NCBI RefSeq assembly: GCF_900109885.1
Contig: NZ_FOBS01000011.1
Coordinates: forward strand, 1-64,000
Direction of reading: 5' to 3'
DNA: 64,000 nt
Source of the DNA: Syntrophus gentianae
GTDB lineage: Bacteria; Desulfobacterota; Syntrophia; Syntrophales; Syntrophaceae
Shown here: piece after piece, positions 46,153-55,037 of the stretch
How positions within the stretch are numbered: the stretch's first letter is position 1
Layout of the letters: the number at the start of each line of letters is the position of its first letter
Position numbers and translations under genes: made by a program
Notes under the pieces: generated by a model
What the model was told of the DNA's origin: nothing
The model's input: the letters and a program-made list of their open reading frames with translations, nothing else
Database searches by the model: none

Positions 46153-46188
46153 AAAAGATGCCCTGATGAAAACCATCGAACAGGGCAA
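46153..46188 (-). terminator. Intrinsic terminator after the Flp pilin gene
   Basis: On the minus strand TGCCCTG and CAGGGCA (plus-strand positions 46160-46166 and 46182-46188) form a perfect 7-bp stem with a 15-base loop, followed by TCTTTT. It lies 19 bases after the pilin stop codon. Confidence 0.55.
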
Positions 46189-46206
46189 TCAGAGAACCCT
46201 TGGCCA

Positions 46207-46332
46207 TTACATTTGTCTTGACAGAATACCAACGATGGCAAAAATCACAGCTGCAATCAGCGCAATAATCAAACCGCATTCAACTGCCGTTGCGCCTGCT
46301 TCGTCTCTGATGAATCTCTTCATCTCTTCCAT
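46207..46332 (-). CDS. Flp/Fap-type IVb pilin, orphan
   Basis: A 41-residue frame reading MEEMKRFIRDEAGATAVE, then CGLIIALIAAVIFAIVGILS. This is a class IVb (Flp) prepilin: short basic leader, cleavage site EAG-ATAVE and one long hydrophobic helix. The usual E-Y pair after the cleavage site reads E-C here. I start at the ATG at 46332 because AAAGGTG lies nine bases upstream; a second ATG three codons later is possible. No TadA, prepilin peptidase or secretin gene is nearby. A truncated transposase stands upstream on the same strand. Confidence 0.75.
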   Translation of the reverse strand: MEEMKRFIRDEAGATAVECGLIIALIAAVIFAIVGILSRQM

Positions 46333-46363
46333 CCCTATTTGCACCTTTTAAAAAATTCACTTT

Positions 46364-46894
46364 TTAAAAAATATGCTCTTTGACTGAAGCCTCTGAGAAT
46401 GCCCGGGCCTTGTAACCGCCGGTCTCCGAATTTTTAGCCCTTCGTCCGGAAGATGCCGCACTTCCGGATTTCTGTCTTCGATCCATGCGGTGGATCGTTT
46501 CGTCATCCACTTCCAGATACCACCCGGCGCCTCGGTAACTGGTGACGGTCGTCAGCCGGAGGATCTCTTCGGCAAAGCGTTTCGTGAAACGTCCGCTGAT
46601 CCAGTCCAGGTTTTCAACACGGATTTTCTTATCCCGGTCGCACAGGATTTTTCTCTTGGGGACCTGAAGGAAAACTCTTCTCCCGCAAAGGTGCAGATCC
46701 TGAACTGTCATGCTGCCCATGCTATGGACCGCGCCGCTATGGGTAGATCCGCAGCCGGAACAGACCGGCATCCCGGAATCAATGGGTTCAACCTGCATGT
46801 GGAGGGATTTCGAATTGATCTGGATAATCCTCACCACTTGATAATTTGGTATATTGAGAAGTTTTGTTATTGTTTCTAAGTCCATCGGTGCCAT
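46364..46894 (-). pseudogene. ISL3-family transposase remnant, truncated
   Basis: The frame begins MAPMDLETITKLLNIPNYQV and has the zinc-finger region of ISL3 (IS204/IS1001/IS1165) transposases: VCSGCGSTHS, SMTVQDLHLCGRRVFLQVPK, ILCDRDKK, followed by RFTKRFAEEILRLTT and the helix-turn-helix part ending EVDDETIHRMDRR. After this point the sequence no longer resembles the family and ends some 30 codons later, without the DDE catalytic core. It is about two-fifths of a full transposase. I see no intact terminal repeats around it. Its left end abuts the Flp pilin control region, so a past insertion and deletion shaped this site. Confidence 0.75.
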
Positions 46895-47386
46895 CCTTTC
46901 GGTTAATTGTTTCCGGAATCGGGATTCTCTAATCCTCTGTCTTGTTTTTTTGTTGTATCCGCCAACTTTTGATCCGATTATACGGATCGCTTGAAAACCA
47001 GCAATCAGGGAGGACCTTAATTTCAACATTAAGATATACTTAAGTGTTTCTAAGGATTAACCTTAGAACTGAGGGTAATATTTGAAAAGATAACAACAGG
47101 TTTGAATGAGACTATGGGGAGATAAGAACAGATTATTCCTGGTAATGTTTTAACAAGTCAGGATCATTGCGTATTTTTAGTATCGGATAATAATCTCGGT
47201 TTTAAAGTAATGTTACAGGAAATAAGGACATTCCCTTATGTCCGCCTCCAGAATGGTATTGAGAGCGCATCGGCAATTCCCTGGATCTCCCTAAGAGAGC
47301 CAATTGCCCTCCTACAATTATCTTGAGGATACTTTTGCTATCTGTTACGTATTTGCAAATTCCAGTGAAGATAAAAAAAATAGAAA
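46895..47386. other. Gene-free stretch beside the ISL3 remnant
   Basis: Nearly 500 bp without a supportable gene on either strand. It includes an 8-bp inverted repeat, TTCTAAGG (47048-47055) with CCTTAGAA (47061-47068), spaced by five bases. The DNA is richer in A and T than the neighbouring genes and is probably partly derived from the lost end of the element. The promoter of the NlpC lipoprotein gene should lie near its right end. Confidence 0.5.
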
Positions 47387-48208
47387 ATGAAGCAGAAGCT
47401 AAAGAATAGAACGGCTCTGAAAGTTGAATCTAAACGGCGAATGGCCTCCGCAGGCGCTTTCTGTCTCATTCTTTGTCTCTTTTTCCTCTCTGCCTGCGGA
47501 GGTCGTTCCGCAGCGCCTTCACGGCCGGAAGTGCGGCCCCGGCCGCCTGTTGCAAAAAAACTGGCCAACATGGGATTCACCATCCAGGCAGGGGCATTCT
47601 CCCGCGTGGAAAACGCGGCACGGATGACAGATGCCCTCCGCCTTCAAGGATTGGATGCCTACTATTTCGTTTCTTCCTCCGGACTTTTCAAGGTACGATT
47701 CGGAAACTTTTCGACCAAGAATGCTGCCCGACAAAGGGCGGAAGCCCTGCGGACGGCGGGTGTGATCGCGGAATTCTATATTGTCAGTCCTGAAGAATAC
47801 GCCGCCGCCCGGCGTACGACGCTGGGGGATGACTATCTGCGGGAACAATTGATAAAAACGGCAAAGGAATTTATCGGGGTTCCCTATCTCTGGGGTGGAA
47901 CGACGCCGGAAAACGGATTCGACTGCAGTGGCCTGGTCATGGCGGTTTACCAGCTGAATGGCCTGGCCCTTCCCCGCACATCCCGGGACCAGTTCGAAGC
48001 CGGGATGTCCGTTGATCGGGATCAAACGCAAAAAGGAGATCTCGTTTTTTTCGCCAATGGGAAAAATGATCCCATCTCTCATGTGGGAATCTACATCGGC
48101 AACGGAAGGTTTATTCACGCGCCGGGAAGGGGAAAGACCATCCGAATCGATTTTCTCTCCAGCCGTTTTTATATCAACCGTTACATGGGCAGCCGGACCT
48201 ATCTCTAA
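47387..48208 (+). CDS. SPOR-NlpC/P60 lipoprotein, predicted peptidoglycan hydrolase
   Basis: Predicted outer-envelope lipoprotein that binds and cuts peptidoglycan. The signal peptide ends in lipobox LSAC (cysteine near residue 37), followed by a proline- and arginine-rich linker. A SPOR domain (about 60-133, FTIQAGAFSRVENA, FKVRFGNFSTKNAAR) would bind denuded glycan at division sites. The NlpC/P60 domain (about 150-273) has the catalytic cysteine in NGFDCSGLVMAVY and histidines in ISHVGIYIG and FIHAPG. All three catalytic positions are present. LspA would process it. It stands 120 bp before smsC. Confidence 0.9.
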   Translation: MKQKLKNRTALKVESKRRMASAGAFCLILCLFFLSACGGRSAAPSRPEVRPRPPVAKKLANMGFTIQAGAFSRVENAARMTDALRLQGLDAYYFVSSSGLFKVRFGNFSTKNAARQRAEALRTAGVIAEFYIVSPEEYAAARRTTLGDDYLREQLIKTAKEFIGVPYLWGGTTPENGFDCSGLVMAVYQLNGLALPRTSRDQFEAGMSVDRDQTQKGDLVFFANGKNDPISHVGIYIGNGRFIHAPGRGKTIRIDFLSSRFYINRYMGSRTYL

Positions 48209-48328
48209 AGGTATGCACTCGCCAGGGCTTTTGTCGATTGACTTTGGAGATTTTTTCAATAAGATAGATTATCTAATATGAAAAGTGTCGCGGTTTACAG
48301 AAATTCTGGAAAATGTGAGGTACCTGCC

Positions 48329-49093
48329 ATGCTGGAGCTTCGAGATTTACACTTTGCCGTTGATCGCGGCGATGGCCCCGAAGGAGGGGGAAAACGCGGG
48401 ATCATCAACGGAATCAATTTTAATTTCGAAAAGGGAAAATTCTACGCCATCACCGGTCCCAACGGGAGTGGAAAGACGACCCTGGCCAAACTGATCATGG
48501 GAATCAATCCGACCACCTCCGGATCCATTATCTTTGATGGCCAGGATATTACGGGGCTTTCTATTACCGATCGCGCCAAAGCCGGCATCGCCTACAGTTT
48601 CCAGCAACCGGCCCGTTTCAAGGGCATCACCTTCCGGGAGCTCTTGAGTATAGCCACAGGCATTGATGAGGAGCAAAAACTCATTTCCCTGCTCATGCGG
48701 GTGGGGATCTGCCCCATGGATTTTCTGGAGAAGGCGGTGGACGCCAAGCTCTCCGGCGGAGAGATCAAAAAGATCGAACTGGCCACCACCATTGCCCGTA
48801 ATCCCAAACTGGCCATCTACGATGAACCCGACACGGGAATCGATCTCTGGACGATCGGACCCATGGTGGATCTCCTGAAGCGCGAACAGAAGAATTACGG
48901 GACGACAACGATCGTCGTCAGCCACAACAAGGTCTTTCTGGAAGCGGCCGATGAGATTCTGATCATCAACGGCGGTCGCATCGTTTTCCGGGGAATCCTG
49001 GACGAAGCCATGGCCTTACTCAATGACCTGAGTATCTGCAGTTTCAAACCCTGCTGTGAAGGAGAAGACCAGAATGTTAGATGCTTTAGATAA
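48329..49093 (+). CDS. smsC: SufC-type ABC ATPase (SmsC, minimal SUF system)
   Basis: ATPase of the Fe-S cluster scaffold. Walker A ITGPNGSGKTTLAKLIMG, signature LSGGEIKKIELATTIA, Walker B LAIYDEPDTGIDLW and H-loop VVSHNK are present, with the SufC-type Q-loop FQQPARFKGI. I start at the ATG at 48329 because GAGG lies eight bases upstream and the protein then begins LELRDLHFA. Its end overlaps the partner gene. It is a soluble ATPase with no permease beside it, and the next gene is a SufB/D-fold protein, so Fe-S assembly rather than transport is indicated. Confidence 0.88.
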   Translation: MLELRDLHFAVDRGDGPEGGGKRGIINGINFNFEKGKFYAITGPNGSGKTTLAKLIMGINPTTSGSIIFDGQDITGLSITDRAKAGIAYSFQQPARFKGITFRELLSIATGIDEEQKLISLLMRVGICPMDFLEKAVDAKLSGGEIKKIELATTIARNPKLAIYDEPDTGIDLWTIGPMVDLLKREQKNYGTTTIVVSHNKVFLEAADEILIINGGRIVFRGILDEAMALLNDLSICSFKPCCEGEDQNVRCFR

Positions 49094-49994
49094 AGAGCTT
49101 TTGAAAGCCGTCGCCGACCTGGAGGACATCCCCAAGGGCGCCTATAATATTCGGAAAAACGGAAAGCTGCTGACAAGGGCAACGAGCGCCAACATCAACA
49201 TCGAAAGCAACGCCGAAGGCACGGGAATCGTCGTGACGATCGCTCCGGGGACGGTCAATGAATCCGTGCATATACCCGTAATCCTGAGTCAGGCGGGACT
49301 CTACGATGTGGTTTACAATAATTTCATCATCGGGGAAGGGGCGGATGTGACCATTGTGGCCGGATGCGGCATCCACTGTGGAACAGCCAGCCCGGAAGGA
49401 CATGCGGGCATTCATGAATTCCGCGTCGGCCGGGGGGCCAAGGTGAAATACGTGGAAAAACATTACGCCACGGGTCCGGGGTCGGGAAAACGTTCCCTCA
49501 ATCCCACGACCAAGGTGTTTCTGGCGGAAGGGGCGCAGGCCGAGATGGAACTGACGCAGATCGGCGGCGTGGATGAGGCCGACCGCCTGAACGAGGCCAC
49601 CCTGGAGGCTTCCAGCCTGCTGATGGTTATGGAACGGGTTATGACGGAGAAGGACCAGAGGGCTGTTTCGAGAAACGAAATCAAGCTGGTTGGCGCCGAC
49701 AGCCGGGCGAACATGATTTCCCGTTCCGTCATGAAGGGAAATTCAAAACAGAATTTCTACGCCACGATCGAAGCCCTGGCAAAATGTTTCGGACACATCG
49801 AATGTGACGCCATCATCATGGATAACGGGACCAACGAAACCATCCCCTCCCTGAAGGCTATGCATCCTGACGCGGAGTTGACCCACGAAGCATCCATCGG
49901 CAAAATCGCCAATGACCAACTCATGAAGCTCATGAGTCTGGGCCTGACATACGACGACGCCGTTAACCGCATCATACAGGGTTTCCTGAAATGA
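49074..49994 (+). CDS. smsB: SufB/SufD-fold scaffold protein (SmsB)
   Basis: Fe-S scaffold partner of SmsC. At 306 residues it is much shorter than SufB (about 480). It keeps the beta-helix core: VHIPVILSQAGLYDVVYNNF, ADVTIVAGCGIHCGTASPEG, LEASSLLMVMERVMTEKDQR, and a C-terminal block with HIECDAIIMDNGTNETIPSL and LTHEASIGKI. The H-E of THEASIG corresponds to the conserved SufB histidine and glutamate, and CGIHC supplies candidate cysteine ligands. AGGAG precedes the ATG. No sufS, sufE, sufU, sufA or iscU is adjacent. A two-gene CB system is the ancestral minimal form described in archaea and anaerobic bacteria. Confidence 0.88.
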   Translation: MLDALDKELLKAVADLEDIPKGAYNIRKNGKLLTRATSANINIESNAEGTGIVVTIAPGTVNESVHIPVILSQAGLYDVVYNNFIIGEGADVTIVAGCGIHCGTASPEGHAGIHEFRVGRGAKVKYVEKHYATGPGSGKRSLNPTTKVFLAEGAQAEMELTQIGGVDEADRLNEATLEASSLLMVMERVMTEKDQRAVSRNEIKLVGADSRANMISRSVMKGNSKQNFYATIEALAKCFGHIECDAIIMDNGTNETIPSLKAMHPDAELTHEASIGKIANDQLMKLMSLGLTYDDAVNRIIQGFLK

Positions 49995-50083
49995 CAGGAT
50001 GTATTTACAAAGATAAAAGCTCGGTTTATCCAACCATTGCCGAATCGTCCGTTGAACAAAGTAAACAACAGGAGGAAGTTTGA

Positions 50084-50539
50084 ATGGATGCCTTTCCCAA
50101 TGAACCGATGGGCTTTCGGGGAATCCTCTGGGGTCAGCGCCTGGAAAGCCTGACCGGCCGGACCTTTTTGCCGCTCAGCGAGGAGGGGGATGTCAGTTCA
50201 TACCGCCTGCAGAATGATTCCCTGCGGATCGGCAATGCAGAGGTTTCCGATATTATCTATCGTTTTTTCAGGCACCGGTTTTACCGCGCCACGGTCTTGA
50301 TCGATTCCTATGAGAATTTCGCTCGGATAAAAGAGAGTTTTTTCGACAGCTACGGCGAAGGCGTATCGGTCAGTCGCGAGGAAACAGAAACCTATTACTG
50401 GTCGGGTGCCGAACTTGATCTTTCCCTCGAATTCAGTGAAGCGACCTGTGGACGGATTGAATATTCCTTTCGGCCGATTCACAAACAGGAAGAGAAAAAG
50501 GCCAAGCTGAAGGCGATACAGGACTGGGATCAGGCGTGA
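50084..50539 (+). CDS. Uncharacterised protein after smsB
   Basis: A 151-residue soluble protein with AGGAGG before the ATG. It begins FPNEPMGFRGILWGQ, and includes VSDIIYRFFRHRFYRATVLID and YYWSGAELDLSLEFSEATCGR, ending in a lysine-rich tail. No signal peptide, helix of membrane length or known catalytic motif is seen. The opening GFRGILWG pattern resembles small secreted or sensory hypothetical proteins of deltaproteobacteria, but I do not recognise it with confidence. Its position 90 bp after smsB on the same strand makes co-transcription possible, not proven. Confidence 0.6.
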   Translation: MDAFPNEPMGFRGILWGQRLESLTGRTFLPLSEEGDVSSYRLQNDSLRIGNAEVSDIIYRFFRHRFYRATVLIDSYENFARIKESFFDSYGEGVSVSREETETYYWSGAELDLSLEFSEATCGRIEYSFRPIHKQEEKKAKLKAIQDWDQA

Positions 50540-50654
50540 TTTGTATTCCAGATGAGCGCTGCTGAGCATCAACTCCTTGGCGTATGTCTCTTTCCATCAG
50601 CGCCGAGGGTGCCTTTCCGATTCCTGGAATTGAAGTGAAAAACCGATTTCCGGC

Positions 50655-51785
50655 CTATTGCTGCAGCCAGCTGGCTATTCGGGGCGCTTCGGAAGAGAGC
50701 CAGCGGGGAGACAGGCGCATATCGAGAAAGAGGCGGAAAAGCGAAATCATCATTTTTATCGCCCTTTCAATCAGATAGATTCGCTCCAGAATCGCACCGT
50801 CCCGGTCCTCCGAATCGTCCAGCTTGTCCGTCATGACGGGAATTTTCAGGGATTGAAAGGAAAAGCGATCCGCCTTCAGGGTGAATTCCCAGATATCCTC
50901 GTCTTTGCCAAGTTTAATCCGGGCTTCCTTGATTTTCTTTCCTTGGCGCAGGGCCTCCTTCCCCTCCTTGAGATCCGCATGCATTCCCTGGCAGACCACG
51001 GTTTCCGCGTATTCTCCATCGCCGGATTCGAGAACCAGACGGCGGACCAGAATCAGTTCCACATCCCCTGTCCCCGGAATAGAAATCGTCCCATTGCGCT
51101 CCTCGCTCTTGAACCATAACCAGGTTAGAAACTCGCGGCCCAGTGAGGTCCGGTCAACGGCCTGGAGGCCGTCTGTTCCGGTGGAATCGGGCAGGGCGGC
51201 CTTCTCTGCCAGAGAGAGCCGTGCCGACATTTCTTCATCCAGCCAGAGGGGGTCCCAGGGGGTATAGGGATAGACGGGCAAGGAAAAGGACTGTTTGAAA
51301 AAGTCCTGGAAATCGTCGATCACCTTTTCCGAAAGGCTGCACAGAATCAGTGTTTTCTGCGATACGGACCAGCAGAATTCATAAAAGGCTGGTACCGCGT
51401 GGGTTTTGTTGAACAGCTCCAGATGGACCCGCTCCCGAAGGTCCTCCCGTTGCTCCCGGTAAATTCTCTTCTGGCCCGACTCGGCTAGAAAATCCTGTTC
51501 CGCTTCCAAAAGTTTGATCTTGAGAAGGGAAGGGGGGATGGTCTTACGGTCGATCCGCATGGCCAGCATCAGGTTATCGCCCCAGATATACTTCGCCCCT
51601 TCAAAATCCGTATCGAGGACATTTTCCAGGCTTGTCCAGCCGATGGCCTTTTCTTCGGAGGTCAAGGCAAAGCTCCTGAAGGCAAAGGCCCGCAGCTGCT
51701 GATTGATGAAATCGTCTGCCGATTCCGGCAACGAACCTTCCAGACGGTATAGAGAAAAAGAAATTGTACCTTTGAGCAATCCCAT
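50655..51785 (-). CDS. rdgC: RdgC-like recombination-associated protein
   Basis: Resembles RdgC, a ring-forming DNA-binding protein that limits RecA action in E. coli. The start GLLKGTISFSLYRLEGSLPE, the IGWTSLENVLD segment, MLAMRIDRKTIPPSLLKIKL and the later EFCWSVSQKTLILCSLSEKV match the family's general plan. Overall conservation is low, and I judge by layout and length (376 residues) more than by invariant residues. GAGGTGG precedes the ATG. It is a single gene opposed to nadK-recN, another recombination gene set. A distant phage-type relative cannot be excluded. Confidence 0.7.
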   Translation of the reverse strand: MGLLKGTISFSLYRLEGSLPESADDFINQQLRAFAFRSFALTSEEKAIGWTSLENVLDTDFEGAKYIWGDNLMLAMRIDRKTIPPSLLKIKLLEAEQDFLAESGQKRIYREQREDLRERVHLELFNKTHAVPAFYEFCWSVSQKTLILCSLSEKVIDDFQDFFKQSFSLPVYPYTPWDPLWLDEEMSARLSLAEKAALPDSTGTDGLQAVDRTSLGREFLTWLWFKSEERNGTISIPGTGDVELILVRRLVLESGDGEYAETVVCQGMHADLKEGKEALRQGKKIKEARIKLGKDEDIWEFTLKADRFSFQSLKIPVMTDKLDDSEDRDGAILERIYLIERAIKMMISLFRLFLDMRLSPRWLSSEAPRIASWLQQ

Positions 51786-51978
51786 AAATCCACCTCGACG
51801 GACAAATTACAACTTTAAAATCCCCAAAAAGAGAATGGGGGAACCTATCTCATCCCTCTGATCCTTGTCAAGGGGAATACCTGCCTCATTGCGGGCATGG
51901 AATTATATCGTAGACACTCCTGGCTATTTATGATAGCAAATAGCGTTTATTATTGACTTCAATTCGAGAGGCCGAGGA

Positions 51979-52866
51979 ATGCCGGGCGGAAAGCGAATTC
52001 AAAAAGTCGGGATCATCGCCAATATAAGAAAAGATATCGCCCTTGAATGCTCATCCGGCCTGAAGAAGTGGTTGCAGGAGCAGGGCACTGAGGTCTTTCT
52101 CGATGCGGAGATCGCCGCCGCCCTGGGGGAAAAATGCGGTTTGGAACGGCAAACGCTGGCAGCCCGTGCGGACCTGCTGGTCGTTCTCGGCGGGGATGGC
52201 GCCATGCTGCGGGCGTCCAGGTCCGTGCGCAAATTCAATATCCCCATCGTGGGCATCAACCTGGGAACCTTCGGTTATCTTACGGAAGTCAATCTCAATG
52301 AAATGTATCCTTCCCTGGAGCGCATACTCCGCGGGGATTACTCAACGGAAGAGCGGATGATGCTCGATATGGAGGTGGTTCGGGATGGGCAGACCTCCTG
52401 CGAATACACCGTGCTCAACGATGTGGTCATCAGCCGGGGGAGTCTCACCCGGATCATCGACATGGAAACCGCCGTTGATGGCTCCTATCTGACGACCTTT
52501 CGGGCAGACGGGCTGATCATCAGCACCCCGACCGGTTCGACGGCTTATTCCCTTTCCGCCGGCGGCCCAATCGTCTTTCCTTCACAGAATGTCATTATTG
52601 TAAATCCCATCTGTCCCCATACGCTGACCAATCGGCCGATCATCCTTCCCAGCAGCATAACCATTAACGTCAAGGTCTGGTCGGAAGAGGAAGGGGTGAA
52701 CGTCGACCTCGACGGACAGGAATCCATTACGTTGAAATCCGGGGATACCCTGATCGTCCGCAAATCCCGATATGTAACCACCCTGGTTTCTTCCTCGAAT
52801 CGAGACTATCTCGAAATTCTTCGATCCAAACTGGGATGGGGACGACTGCCCGCCATAAACCGATAA
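51979..52866 (+). CDS. nadK: NAD kinase
   Basis: Phosphorylates NAD to NADP. The GGDG motif is seen as VVLGGDGAMLRASR near residue 69. GINLGTFGYLTE, LNDVVISRGS, DGLIISTPTGSTAYSLSAGGP (about 175-195) and ICPHTLTNRP follow in normal order. The 295-residue length fits. It starts a plus-strand run with recN, an acetyltransferase and mltA. The nadK-recN pair is a common arrangement in bacteria. Confidence 0.96.
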   Translation: MPGGKRIQKVGIIANIRKDIALECSSGLKKWLQEQGTEVFLDAEIAAALGEKCGLERQTLAARADLLVVLGGDGAMLRASRSVRKFNIPIVGINLGTFGYLTEVNLNEMYPSLERILRGDYSTEERMMLDMEVVRDGQTSCEYTVLNDVVISRGSLTRIIDMETAVDGSYLTTFRADGLIISTPTGSTAYSLSAGGPIVFPSQNVIIVNPICPHTLTNRPIILPSSITINVKVWSEEEGVNVDLDGQESITLKSGDTLIVRKSRYVTTLVSSSNRDYLEILRSKLGWGRLPAINR

Positions 52867-52874
52867 TCAAGATA

Positions 52875-54557
52875 ATGCTGTCACAACTGAAGATCCGTAA
52901 TTTTGCCCTGATCGATACGCTGGATATCTCCTTCGGCGAAGGCCTCAACATTCTTACAGGAGAAACCGGCGCAGGGAAATCCATTATTGTCGGGGCCATC
53001 GGGCTTTTACTGGGCGACAGGGCATCAACCGAAGACATCCGTTCGGGAACCGAGGCGGCAGAGGTGGAAGCCTTATTTGAATTGGACAAGGGGGACATTG
53101 TTCAGGATAAATTAGCGCAGGCTGGTCTTGACTGCGCAGAGGAACTAGTCATTCGGCGGGTGATTTCACGCTCCGGAAAAAACCGCGTCTATATCAACGG
53201 AAATCTGGCGACCCTGAATCTCCTGGCTAAAGTCAGCGAATCGCTGATGAACATCTGCGGTCAACGGGAACACTCGATCCTTTTGGATGCGGATCGCCAC
53301 CTGGATATGCTCGATTCCTTCGGACGACTGGACTCTCTCCGGAGCGAGTATAGCGGGATGTTTTCAGCCTGGCAGGATCTTCAACTGAAATTTGCAGAAT
53401 TGGCCGAGACAAAGAAACGCCGCTCTGAACAGGAAGAACTTGCCCGCTTTCAACTGTCCGAGATCCGTTCGGCGAAAATAACGCTTCAGGAAGATGATCT
53501 TCTGGAAGCCCGACGGGGCATACTGCTTTCCGTACAGAAACTGATGGACGCTGCCGGTCTTGCCCATGAGCTCCTCTACGACCGGGAGGAATCTGTTCTT
53601 GCCTCCCTGAAGAATGTGATCTCCTGTGTTCGGGAAATCCGGAAGATTGACAAATCGCTGAACCTTTCAGAATCAGAGCTGGAAGCCCATTATTATCCCC
53701 TGGAGGAAGCAGCCTTTACCCTGCGGGATTACGCACGGCACTTGGCCCCGGATCCGGAAAGGCTCATTGAAATTGAAGATCGTCTGGAGGTCTTGAAACG
53801 TCTGAAAAAAAAATACGGCGGTACGCTCGAAGGGGTTCTTAAAAAGAAGGAGAAACTGGAGAAGGCCCTGACGGATCTATCCTGCCTGGAAGAGGATCTG
53901 GAGCGGACGAAGTCGACAGTGCGGGATGCAGAACTTCAAATGGAGGATATTGCCCGAAAGCTCTCTTCCGCAAGGCGGCAGACCGCAACGCGGCTGGAGC
54001 AGGCCATCGAAGAGGAACTGCGAAGTCTTCGCATGGAAGAGGCGGTTTTCAAGGTGATCTTTATAAATGAGATAGAGAATCGGGATCTGTTCTTCAATTC
54101 CCGGGGAATCGACCGTGTCGAGTTTTATCTTTCCGCCAATGCCGGTGAAGAACCGAAACCGCTGAATCGGATCGCTTCCGGGGGAGAACTGTCCCGAATC
54201 GTCCTGGTGATGAAAAAGGTTCTGGCAGAGGTCGGCGACGTCGGCATCATTATTTTCGATGAAGTGGACAGTGGCATCGGTGGAGAAACGGCGGACCGTG
54301 TGGGAAATAAACTGCGCGACGTCGCCCGACATTCCCAGGTGCTCTGTATTACGCATCTTCCTCAGATTGCTTGTTATGGAGACCGGCATTACCAGGTTGT
54401 CAAAACCGCGGACAATTTTCGGACAACGACGAGGATTCAACCCCTTTCCGAGGAGGACCGACCGAGGGAAATAGCCCGGATGCTCGGCGGACGGGAACAG
54501 ACGGAAATCACGAAACGTCATGCCCGGGAAATGCTTGAACGGGCGGCAGGGAGGTAG
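52875..54557 (+). CDS. recN: DNA repair protein RecN
   Basis: SMC-like ATPase involved in double-strand break repair. The N-terminus MLSQLKIRNFALIDTLDI leads to Walker A LTGETGAGKSIIVGA. The middle (about 150-380) is a coiled coil rich in leucine, glutamate and lysine. The C-terminus has the signature RIASGGELSRIVLVMK and Walker B IIIFDEVDSGIGGETADRVG, then CITHLPQIACYGD. The 560-residue length from the ATG at 52875 is typical. It starts eight bases after the nadK stop, without a strong ribosome site, which suggests translational coupling. Confidence 0.96.
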   Translation: MLSQLKIRNFALIDTLDISFGEGLNILTGETGAGKSIIVGAIGLLLGDRASTEDIRSGTEAAEVEALFELDKGDIVQDKLAQAGLDCAEELVIRRVISRSGKNRVYINGNLATLNLLAKVSESLMNICGQREHSILLDADRHLDMLDSFGRLDSLRSEYSGMFSAWQDLQLKFAELAETKKRRSEQEELARFQLSEIRSAKITLQEDDLLEARRGILLSVQKLMDAAGLAHELLYDREESVLASLKNVISCVREIRKIDKSLNLSESELEAHYYPLEEAAFTLRDYARHLAPDPERLIEIEDRLEVLKRLKKKYGGTLEGVLKKKEKLEKALTDLSCLEEDLERTKSTVRDAELQMEDIARKLSSARRQTATRLEQAIEEELRSLRMEEAVFKVIFINEIENRDLFFNSRGIDRVEFYLSANAGEEPKPLNRIASGGELSRIVLVMKKVLAEVGDVGIIIFDEVDSGIGGETADRVGNKLRDVARHSQVLCITHLPQIACYGDRHYQVVKTADNFRTTTRIQPLSEEDRPREIARMLGGREQTEITKRHAREMLERAAGR

Positions 54558-54560
54558 ATT

Positions 54561-55019
54561 ATGTTAAGAAAAGCTCGAATCGGCGATGTCAAAACGATTC
54601 ACCGGATGATCAATGTCTCTTCGGGAAAAGGAGAAATCCTCCCCCGTTCCCTCATGGATATTTACGGCAACTTGCGGGATTTTTTCGTTTATACCGATGA
54701 AGAGCAGAATTCTCTGATCGGGATCTGCGCCATGAGCATCATCTGGGAAAATCTCGCTGAAATACGCTCACTCTTTGTCGAGGAGTCACGACGAAAGGAA
54801 GGTATCGGCCGTCGGCTCGTGGAGGCCTGCATTTCCGAAGCCATTACCTTGGATCTTTACCGCATCTTCACCCTGACCTTCCAAGTGGAGTTCTTTTCCA
54901 GGCTGGGATTCGAGATTGTTGACCGCTCGACTCTATCGGAAAAAATATGGACGGATTGCTTCCGCTGTTCAAAATATCCGGATTATTGCGACGAAGTGGC
55001 CATGATCCTCGAACTTTAG
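54561..55019 (+). CDS. argA: GNAT N-acetyltransferase, probable short N-acetylglutamate synthase
   Basis: A 152-residue GNAT-fold acetyltransferase that resembles the short, single-domain ArgA seen in deltaproteobacteria and other anaerobes. The start KARIGDVKTIHRMINVSSGK and the block AEIRSLFVEESRRKEGIGRR hold the acetyl-CoA-binding R-x-x-G-x-G-R/K pattern. FQVEFFSRLGFEIVD and IWTDCFRCSKYPDYCDEVAM close the sequence. The C-terminal cysteines are typical of this group. The exact substrate is inferred from family resemblance. It begins four bases after recN, so it belongs to that operon. Confidence 0.8.
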   Translation: MLRKARIGDVKTIHRMINVSSGKGEILPRSLMDIYGNLRDFFVYTDEEQNSLIGICAMSIIWENLAEIRSLFVEESRRKEGIGRRLVEACISEAITLDLYRIFTLTFQVEFFSRLGFEIVDRSTLSEKIWTDCFRCSKYPDYCDEVAMILEL

Positions 55020-55037
55020 TACCTGAGGGATTAAACA

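Noticed and set aside
46490-46879. A 129-codon plus-strand frame in the ISL3 region
   Set aside because: It is the antisense of the transposase remnant, which has clear family motifs on the other strand.
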